Shown: positions 1 through 4,559 of the stretch, piece after piece
Layout: the number at the start of each line of letters is the position of its first letter
Numbering within the stretch: position 1 is the first letter of the stretch
Notes under the pieces: generated by a model
Told to the model about the DNA's origin: nothing
The model's input: only the letters and a program-made list of their open reading frames with translations
Database searches by the model: none
Source of the DNA: Synergistaceae bacterium
GTDB lineage: Bacteria; Synergistota; Synergistia; Synergistales; Aminobacteriaceae
Reading direction: 5' to 3'
NCBI GenBank assembly: GCA_009784305.1
Contig: WRBZ01000074.1
Span: 1-5,708 of the forward strand
Length of the DNA stretch: 5,708 nt
Made by a program: the position numbers and the translations under genes

Positions 1-684
1 ATCTATGATGCTTTGAGCTTCTACAGCCACCGCAACTTCCGGCGCCAGTTCCTCTCTCCTTGCGTTCAGTTCCTGAATCAACGTCTGGATCCTCAGCATC
101 TCGGTTTCCGAAATGCTCAGTTTGTTCGCGGTATCCTCCCTGCGTTTTCGATACCTGTCTATTCCAAACAGCGCTTCCAAATGAGCCCGGCGTTGCATCG
201 GCCTCTGATGTATGACCTCCGCTACATCGCCCTGGCTTATAAACGCGAATTGATCACCTGAAAGGTTTATACGCTGCTTGATATCCTCAACATCCTGCAA
301 CCTTACACGATTTCCGTCAATATAATATATCGAGCCAACCTCAGCGTCATATCTGCGTTTTACAGTTAAACGCGCTTTGTGCCCGGTTTCCATATTTGCG
401 TTTTTCGGAAAAATTACCAAAACAACTTCAGCTTCTTTTGAAGGGGATAAAGAGGCGCTGCCTTGAAAAAGCAGATCGCTGAGGCGGGATATTCTTAGTT
501 TTAATGAGCTTGATTCGCCCAATACATAGCGTAATGCATCCAAAATATTGCTTTTTCCGCTTCCGTTCGGGCCGACAATAGCAGTCAGTCCTACATTTGC
601 CGAGAGGTTTTTTCCGGTAAAGTTAAAATCGTATGTTGAGCCAAAACTTTTAAAACCTTTAATTCTCAAACGTTCTATTGTCAA
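1..684 (-). CDS. smc: Chromosome segregation ATPase SMC, N-terminal part (gene cut by left window edge)
   Basis: This gene encodes the SMC subunit of bacterial condensin, which with ScpA and ScpB compacts and separates chromosomes. Only the first 228 residues are in the window. They begin with the family-typical MTIERLRIKGFKSFG. The Walker A motif GPNGSGKS is at residues 38-45, an R-loop-like GESSSLKLR at 56-64, and the Q-loop glutamine at 151 in FISQGDVAEVI. From about residue 175 the sequence becomes charged and heptad-like, which is the start of the N-terminal coiled coil. The hinge, second coil and the C-terminal half with ABC signature and Walker B lie off the left edge. The start is read as TTG at 684, because GGAG at 695-698 sits 10 bases upstream and no ATG fits before the conserved beta strand. 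A second in-frame TTG at 669 would cut that strand. The gene is last of a three-gene unit, 21 bases after the peptidase stop. The family call is near certain; the start is likely. Confidence 0.95.
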   Translation of the reverse strand, partial: MTIERLRIKGFKSFGSTYDFNFTGKNLSANVGLTAIVGPNGSGKSNILDALRYVLGESSSLKLRISRLSDLLFQGSASLSPSKEAEVVLVIFPKNANMETGHKARLTVKRRYDAEVGSIYYIDGNRVRLQDVEDIKQRINLSGDQFAFISQGDVAEVIHQRPMQRRAHLEALFGIDRYRKRREDTANKLSISETEMLRIQTLIQELNARREELAPEVAVAVEAQSIID

Positions 685-694
685 AGTTAATAAG

Positions 695-698
695 CTCC
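695..698 (-). promoter_or_regulatory. Shine-Dalgarno site supporting the TTG start of smc
   Basis: On the minus strand GGAG lies 10 bases before TTG at 684, inside the 21-base gap after the upstream stop codon. It is the only Shine-Dalgarno-like sequence in the gap, and it favours TTG 684 over TTG 669. The spacing is slightly long and the match short, so initiation may partly depend on coupling to the upstream gene. Confidence 0.5.
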
Positions 699-705
699 GG
701 TTACT

Positions 706-1422
706 TTATTTCTCGATCCAACCCGGCACGTACAGCCACTGATCTTTTATGGAGGCGGCGTTTATTTTCGCGTTTTCATCAAAGTTTTCAAGTAATGAGT
801 GGAAACGGGGAGAGTGGTTCATTTCCCGCAGATGGCAAAGTTCGTGCAAAAATACGTGTCTGACAAGATGGGATGGTAAAAAAAGATTCTTGCAGTTCAA
901 ACTTATCATGCCATTTCGCGTACAGCTCGCCCATATTGTTTTTTGACATCTGATACGTACTCCTTTAAGCTCGTAAAAACCAAATTCATCCGCTAATCTC
1001 CACAGGCTCGGCATGAGATGAAATTTTGCCTTACTGCAAAGCCAATGCTTCAGGAGCGATACGGCGGCTGAAATATCGGTTTGGGGAGAGATTTTCAATA
1101 CGCCATGATCCCATTCAAGAATAGAATCTTCAAGGGATTCATCACGTTCAAGCCCCCATGTTTCATTAATTGCGGACAGAGGAATACTGACCGGCAGATT
1201 GATGGAAGAAAGGCGAATAGCAGACTTCTTCATTTGTTTCTCCCATGTTTTCTGAATCCAGGATTTATTATTCTCCAGGAAATATGGAATTTCCGACTCG
1301 TCAAATTTGCCGGGAATGACTATTTCCAGAAATGGAACATGACCTTTCGAATTTATGACGATCCGGGGGTATTTTGCGCGATAGCTGCGTTTGACTGTAT
1401 AAGGAGGGATTTTAAAATTCAT
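706..1422 (-). CDS. YgjP-like (COG1451/DUF45) zinc metallopeptidase-domain protein
   Basis: This is a 238-residue predicted cytoplasmic protein of the YgjP/DUF45 family, related to the SprT/WLM-type zinc peptidases. The family signature is clear. HELCH at residues 193-197 gives two zinc-binding histidines and the catalytic Glu194, and the next conserved histidine is His203 in MNHSPRF. Upstream of it, IWASC (163-167) followed by SLN is the family's conserved strand pair, usually written WGSC. The N-terminal half (about 1-130) is the less conserved beta-rich region usual in these proteins. No signal peptide or membrane segment is seen. The length is normal for the family. The ATG follows the ROK gene stop by only 2 bases, with a weak GGGA about 6 bases upstream, so translation is probably coupled. 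The peptidase substrate is unknown for the family. The family call is confident; its role beside smc is not known. Confidence 0.9.
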   Translation of the reverse strand: MNFKIPPYTVKRSYRAKYPRIVINSKGHVPFLEIVIPGKFDESEIPYFLENNKSWIQKTWEKQMKKSAIRLSSINLPVSIPLSAINETWGLERDESLEDSILEWDHGVLKISPQTDISAAVSLLKHWLCSKAKFHLMPSLWRLADEFGFYELKGVRIRCQKTIWASCTRNGMISLNCKNLFLPSHLVRHVFLHELCHLREMNHSPRFHSLLENFDENAKINAASIKDQWLYVPGWIEK

Positions 1423-1424
1423 TA

Positions 1425-2318
1425 TTATTCCCGTACGGCACAGACCGCAGCGCCTATTATTGCAGCATCATTACCGTGAATACTCAGTCTTAAATCCAAT
1501 AGCTCCCGGTATGGTATTCCAAGATATGGCAGAACTTTTGGGCGCAAAGAATCAATAAATCCTTCTCCACGGGACAATCCTCCGCCAAATATTATTGCCT
1601 GTGGATCAAGCACGTGTATTATTGTAGCTATTCCCTTTGCCAGGTTGCCAAGCATAGAATCCCAGAAATCCGCTACGTTTTTTTGATTGCGCATATTCCA
1701 AAGTTTTTTCATGTCAGGAATTTCTCCTTCAGAATAAAGTTTACTTTCAATGGCTGCACGCTTAAGCCCGTCGGCTGCGCAAAATATCTCAAGGTGTCCT
1801 TTGCCTCCGCACCCGCTGCCGCATTTTTCATCATTCCCGATGACTATGTGCCCAAGTTCTCCGGCAAGCCCATGTGAGCCCGATAATGCTTTTCCGCCTG
1901 TTATTATTCCTCCCCCGATTCCTGTGCCGAGAGTAAGAACGACATAGTCCAAAAGACCTTCAGCGGCTCCTTTGCATCCTTCCCCCAAAGCATAAGCGTT
2001 TGCGTCATTTTCTATTTTTGCAGGAGCTCCAGATGCTTCTTCTATCATAGAACGCAAGGGCAAGCCGTTCCAGTTGATGAAATTCGTTATCATTAAAGCT
2101 TTTTCACGCTTAACGTCTAATCCGCCCGGTATTCCGACGCCCACTGGAATGTTGCTGTTCGCACCAAGCTTTTTTGCTATTCTCCCAATTTGTTCTATAA
2201 CAGGCTCATGATAACGGGATTCGGTTTTTTCCTCTATCCTGTTAAGTATAACTCCATCTTCCACTAGCCCTGCTTTAATACTATGCCCTCCAAGGTCGAT
2301 ACCTACAGATATTGGCAT
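1425..2318 (-). CDS. ROK-family sugar kinase (glucokinase-like)
   Basis: This 297-residue protein has the full architecture of a ROK sugar kinase without a DNA-binding domain, so it is likely a cytoplasmic kinase rather than a repressor. The N-terminal phosphate-binding strand is VGIDLGG (5-11). Sugar-binding and catalytic residues are expected in KIENDANA (101-108), with Asp105 the likely catalytic base. TLGTGIGGG (129-137) is the second phosphate loop. GELGH (153-157) supplies Glu154 and His157 of the ROK signature. FGGGLSRG (254-261) and GNDAAIIGA (282-290) are the C-terminal nucleotide-site motifs. The structural zinc motif is unusual: after His157 comes CGSGCGGKGHLE (166-177), with a cysteine four rather than two residues before the core cysteine and His175 where the last cysteine normally is. 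It is first in an operon with the peptidase and smc. A strong GAGGGGG Shine-Dalgarno precedes the ATG. Glucose, N-acetylmannosamine and other hexoses are possible substrates; the sequence does not decide. Confidence 0.9.
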   Translation of the reverse strand: MPISVGIDLGGHSIKAGLVEDGVILNRIEEKTESRYHEPVIEQIGRIAKKLGANSNIPVGVGIPGGLDVKREKALMITNFINWNGLPLRSMIEEASGAPAKIENDANAYALGEGCKGAAEGLLDYVVLTLGTGIGGGIITGGKALSGSHGLAGELGHIVIGNDEKCGSGCGGKGHLEIFCAADGLKRAAIESKLYSEGEIPDMKKLWNMRNQKNVADFWDSMLGNLAKGIATIIHVLDPQAIIFGGGLSRGEGFIDSLRPKVLPYLGIPYRELLDLRLSIHGNDAAIIGAAVCAVRE

Positions 2319-2354
2319 ATTTTACCCCCTCTTATTCTTTGTTCATTGAGAAAT

Positions 2355-2374
2355 TCCAATAATTACTAATTGGA
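2355..2374. repeat. Imperfect inverted repeat upstream of the ROK gene (possible operator)
   Basis: TCCAAT at 2355-2360 and ATTGGA at 2369-2374 form 6-base arms around an 8-base AT-rich spacer. The dyad lies 36-55 bases before the ROK start codon and would overlap the start point of transcription if the -10 box at 2379-2384 is used, which is a classic operator position. There is no T-run after it and the stem is AT-rich, so it is not a convincing terminator. AT-rich DNA gives such dyads by chance fairly often. Confidence 0.3.
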
Positions 2375-2378
2375 TAAT

Positions 2379-2384
2379 AATATA
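2379..2384 (-). promoter_or_regulatory. Candidate -10 box for the ROK-peptidase-smc operon
   Basis: On the minus strand TATATT matches the sigma-70 -10 consensus at five of six positions and lies about 60 bases upstream of the ROK start. The best -35 at 17-base spacing (GTTAGA) matches only three of six positions, so this is weak. The 135-base region 2319-2453, between the GIY-YIG stop and the ROK start, otherwise contains no gene or convincing terminator. Confidence 0.25.
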
Positions 2385-2453
2385 TATCTAATGGAAAAAC
2401 CTCTAACTCCTCGACGTTGTTTCCAACTTGCCAGCAAATACTCCCTTTTGAGT

Positions 2454-2720
2454 TCAGTAATTGTCCCCGTCATTCATTTTAAGCTTCAGTTTACTCTCAC
2501 GGCTCATTTTTTTAATGGCGAATTCTCTTGACATTGCTTCTTGTTTTGTTTCAAACTCTTCCGTGTAATATATGGTCACCGGACAACGGCCCCTCGTATA
2601 TTTTGATGCTTTTCCGCTATTATGCAACATTATCCTTTTTGCAATGTCGTTTGTCCACCCCGTATAAAGAGTGTTGTCAGAACATAGCATGATATATACC
2701 GTAAATTTTTCTTTATTCAT
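2454..2720 (-). CDS. Small GIY-YIG nuclease-superfamily protein (UPF0213/YhbQ-like)
   Basis: This 88-residue single-domain protein belongs to the stand-alone GIY-YIG group related to E. coli YhbQ. The split signature is VYI (8-10) and LYTG (18-21), giving the two conserved tyrosines Tyr9 and Tyr19. Arg29 sits in the DIAKRI helix, KYTRGR at 40-45 is the group's hallmark, and Glu66 in SREFAIKKM is the expected metal ligand. It therefore keeps the residues expected for nuclease activity. The biological DNA target of this group is poorly defined, though structure-specific or repair cleavage is suggested for relatives. The ATG at 2720 overlaps the racemase stop by 8 bases (ATGAATAA), implying coupled translation. 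No good Shine-Dalgarno is seen. An in-frame GTG at 2747 would add nine residues unlike the family, so ATG 2720 is preferred. It is last in the ltaE-racemase unit. Confidence 0.85.
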   Translation of the reverse strand: MNKEKFTVYIMLCSDNTLYTGWTNDIAKRIMLHNSGKASKYTRGRCPVTIYYTEEFETKQEAMSREFAIKKMSRESKLKLKMNDGDNY

Positions 2721-3399
2721 TGATACAGAATTGTAACGCTGCGTCACAATGCAACGATAGTGTATCTAATAATTTAATATTTGTATCATTTTGATTAACC
2801 AATAAAGGTAATTCCGTACATCCTAAAATAACTCCGTCGACATAGTAAGAATTAATAATTCCTAAGAATTGCTTTTTTGTTTCATTTAAGAATTTATTAA
2901 TAACCAATTCGCTAAAAATAATATCATTTATAATACTTTTATGTTCTTCACTTGGAATAACAACTTCTATACCCAATTTGTTAAATCCTTTTGGGTAAAA
3001 ATCAGATTGCATCGTATATTTAATTCCTGTTAACAGAACTTTTTTCAGGTTGTTCTTCAAAGCATACACGGCTGCTGTATCGACAATGCTAATCATAGGA
3101 AGATTAGTTTGTTTTTTTACTTCTTCAAATACAGAATGTGGTGAATTGGCAGCCATAATTATGAAACCTGCTCCCGCTTTTTCTAGATTATTAGTTGATC
3201 TTACAATATAATCTATGTATTCCTGTTTTTTGTTTTCGTTTTCTAAATCTGTAAAGTATTGAAAATCTAAACTATCAATTATTATTTCAGGGTAATAATA
3301 GTTATTAAACTGTTTAAAATATAAATCTGTAATAGTTCTATAATACTGTATCGTTGAAGCTGAACTGATACCTCCTATTATGCCTATTTTCTTTTTCAT
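2713..3399 (-). CDS. Aspartate/glutamate racemase-family protein with one catalytic cysteine missing
   Basis: The 228-residue length is normal for the Asp/Glu/hydantoin racemase family, whose cofactor-independent members invert amino acid stereochemistry with a pair of thiols. The N-terminus KIGIIGGISSAST (4-16) is the usual glycine-rich strand and loop. The first active-site strand is IIMAANSPHSVF (80-91), where the usual ACNTAH has become AANSPH, so Ala84 replaces the first cysteine. The second strand keeps Cys194 in ILGCTELP (191-198). Two-base racemisation is therefore doubtful. One-base chemistry, a different substrate or a non-racemase role are possible. It starts 9 bases after the aldolase stop without a clear Shine-Dalgarno and overlaps the GIY-YIG start. 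Its composition stands out: hand-counted 60-base lines have 9-18 G+C, against 28-32 in sampled ROK and aldolase lines, suggesting recent acquisition. The family call is confident; the activity is uncertain. Confidence 0.85.
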   Translation of the reverse strand: MKKKIGIIGGISSASTIQYYRTITDLYFKQFNNYYYPEIIIDSLDFQYFTDLENENKKQEYIDYIVRSTNNLEKAGAGFIIMAANSPHSVFEEVKKQTNLPMISIVDTAAVYALKNNLKKVLLTGIKYTMQSDFYPKGFNKLGIEVVIPSEEHKSIINDIIFSELVINKFLNETKKQFLGIINSYYVDGVILGCTELPLLVNQNDTNIKLLDTLSLHCDAALQFCINE

Positions 3400-3408
3400 A
3401 ATTATCGT

Positions 3409-4440
3409 TTAAGTGCCTGACAGGTCAAACAAAAACTCATCAACTATACTTTCAGGCGTTGCCCACGAAGTGACCAATCGGACGGCGGTCATATCGCCTA
3501 TTTGCTGCCAGTCATAAAAGCCATACAAATTATGCAGCTCTTTTACAGTTTCTGAGGGGAATATCGGGAATATCTGGTTTGTTTCCGGCTCGCTCAGGAA
3601 TCCGTAACCTAACGTTTTTATTCCATTTGCCAGTTTCAAAGCCATATTATTGGCGTGTTTGGCAAGTTCGTCATATAAACAGTTTTCGAATAACGCCTCA
3701 AACTGTGTACCGATTGCTGCTCCTTTTGCAATCAATGCTCCTTTTTGTTTTAAAAAATAGCGAAAATCTGGTTTCAACTCATCCCTGCAAATTACGATAG
3801 CCTCGCCGAACAACGCCCCGTTTTTCGTACCGCCTATATAGAACACGTCCACTAAGTTCGCTATATCGCTGTATGTCAGATCGCATGAATCGCTGTTGAT
3901 CCCCGCGCCAAACCTTGCTCCATCAAGGTACAAATACAGATTACTTTTTCGGCAGAATTCTGAAATTGCTGTCAGTTCTTCTTTTTTATAAACCGATCCG
4001 ATCTCGGTCGACTGCGATATGAATACAAGACGAGGTTTAACCATGTGCTCGTCGGTGTGAGTATTTAAAACTTTTTCTATATCGCCAGCGCTCAGCTTTC
4101 CGTCAGCGCCTTTTACGGTGCAAATCTTATGCCCCGTTGCTTCAATTGCTCCCGCCTCATGAACGAATATGTGTCCGCTCTCGCAAGCTATGACAGCCTC
4201 GTGCGGGCGAAGAACGGAAGATATAACAACTAAATTTGCCTGTGTACCGCCGCTTATTAGATGCACATCGGCGGAGGATTTGTTAATTTTTGCTTTAATC
4301 AGTTCTCCTGACCTGAGTGAATATTCGTCGAGCCCATAGCCTTCAAATTGCGTATTCCCGAGAGCGGATAAAGCTTTTAAAACATTAGGATGAGCAAGTT
4401 CGCTGTAATCATTTTTGAAACTGAATTTGAATGTGTTCAT
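3409..4440 (-). CDS. ltaE: Low-specificity threonine aldolase family protein (PLP fold type I)
   Basis: This 343-residue protein belongs to the threonine aldolase/beta-eliminating lyase family. Members cleave L-threonine or L-allo-threonine to glycine and acetaldehyde in the cytoplasm, and related beta-hydroxy amino acids can be substrates. PLP-site motifs appear in order. SGGTQANL (63-70) is the phosphate loop and CESGHIFVHE (86-95) gives the ring-stacking histidine. ISQSTEIGSVY (141-151) is typical of one bacterial subgroup. YLDGARFG (171-178) gives Asp173 for the pyridine nitrogen and Arg176 for the substrate carboxylate. IGGTKNGAL (202-210) contains Lys206, the expected Schiff-base lysine. 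The length is normal and all key residues are present. The ATG has a good GAGGA site 7 bases upstream. The gene is first of a minus-strand unit and diverges from gltX across 119 bases. G+C is normal for the window. L versus D or allo specificity cannot be read from sequence. Confidence 0.9.
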   Translation of the reverse strand: MNTFKFSFKNDYSELAHPNVLKALSALGNTQFEGYGLDEYSLRSGELIKAKINKSSADVHLISGGTQANLVVISSVLRPHEAVIACESGHIFVHEAGAIEATGHKICTVKGADGKLSAGDIEKVLNTHTDEHMVKPRLVFISQSTEIGSVYKKEELTAISEFCRKSNLYLYLDGARFGAGINSDSCDLTYSDIANLVDVFYIGGTKNGALFGEAIVICRDELKPDFRYFLKQKGALIAKGAAIGTQFEALFENCLYDELAKHANNMALKLANGIKTLGYGFLSEPETNQIFPIFPSETVKELHNLYGFYDWQQIGDMTAVRLVTSWATPESIVDEFLFDLSGT

Positions 4441-4511
4441 TTTCTGTCCTCGTTTAATTTAAAATGTTGCACTGTATTGTGAGTATTTTACACTAATCAT
4501 TGATAAAAAAT

Positions 4512-4520
4512 TGTTATAAT
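4512..4520 (+). promoter_or_regulatory. Extended -10 promoter for gltX
   Basis: TGTTATAAT is a perfect TGnTATAAT extended -10 element, 39 bases before the gltX start codon. No good -35 lies at 17 bases (ACTAAT), which extended -10 promoters tolerate. An alternative pair, TTGATA at 4500-4505 and TATTAC at 4523-4528 with 17-base spacing, is possible but its -10 is weaker. The same 119-base intergenic region (4441-4559) must also hold the minus-strand ltaE promoter. The best -10 candidate for that is TAAAAT (4490 down to 4485), with no recognisable -35. No T-box or other leader structure fits in this short region. Confidence 0.55.
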
Positions 4521-4546
4521 TCTATTACTACACAAGTTAGATTTAC

Positions 4547-4553
4547 AGGAGGA
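4547..4553 (+). promoter_or_regulatory. Shine-Dalgarno site fixing the GTG start of gltX
   Basis: AGGAGGA ends 6 bases before the in-frame GTG at 4560-4562. This strong match decides the start. No in-frame ATG lies between it and the conserved RVRFAPSPTG motif, and a later in-frame GTG at 4575 would be too far from the site. An overlapping GTG at 4558 is out of frame. Confidence 0.8.
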
Positions 4554-4559
4554 ATTAGT

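Noticed and set aside
13..261. Plus-strand open frame opposite smc
   Set aside because: It is antisense to clearly conserved SMC head and coil codons, lacks a Shine-Dalgarno and resembles no protein family. The same holds for the plus-strand frames at 548-742, 678-863 and 749-946.
1401..1407. Perfect AAGGAGG on the plus strand
   Set aside because: It looks like a Shine-Dalgarno but lies antisense to the peptidase N-terminus. No credible plus-strand gene follows.
1081..1479. 132-residue plus-strand open frame
   Set aside because: It lies fully antisense to the YgjP-like gene and the end of the ROK gene, both with strong family motifs. Its translation shows no recognisable domain.
2416..2427. 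GTTG-GAAA-CAAC hairpin (minus strand) after the GIY-YIG gene
   Set aside because: The stem has only four base pairs and the nearest T-run (2395-2399) is about 17 bases further on, so it does not qualify as an intrinsic terminator.
3371..3376. AGGAGG on the minus strand inside the racemase gene
   Set aside because: It is formed by the codons of the conserved IIGG loop. No start codon follows at a suitable distance, so it does not indicate a later start.
3409..4440. ltaE-racemase-GIY-YIG unit as a possible defence or toxin-antitoxin system
   Set aside because: A nuclease-fold protein beside small enzymes invites this idea, but the aldolase is a complete metabolic enzyme and the GIY-YIG protein belongs to a widespread housekeeping-like group. 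No toxin, immunity or sensor domain is visible.
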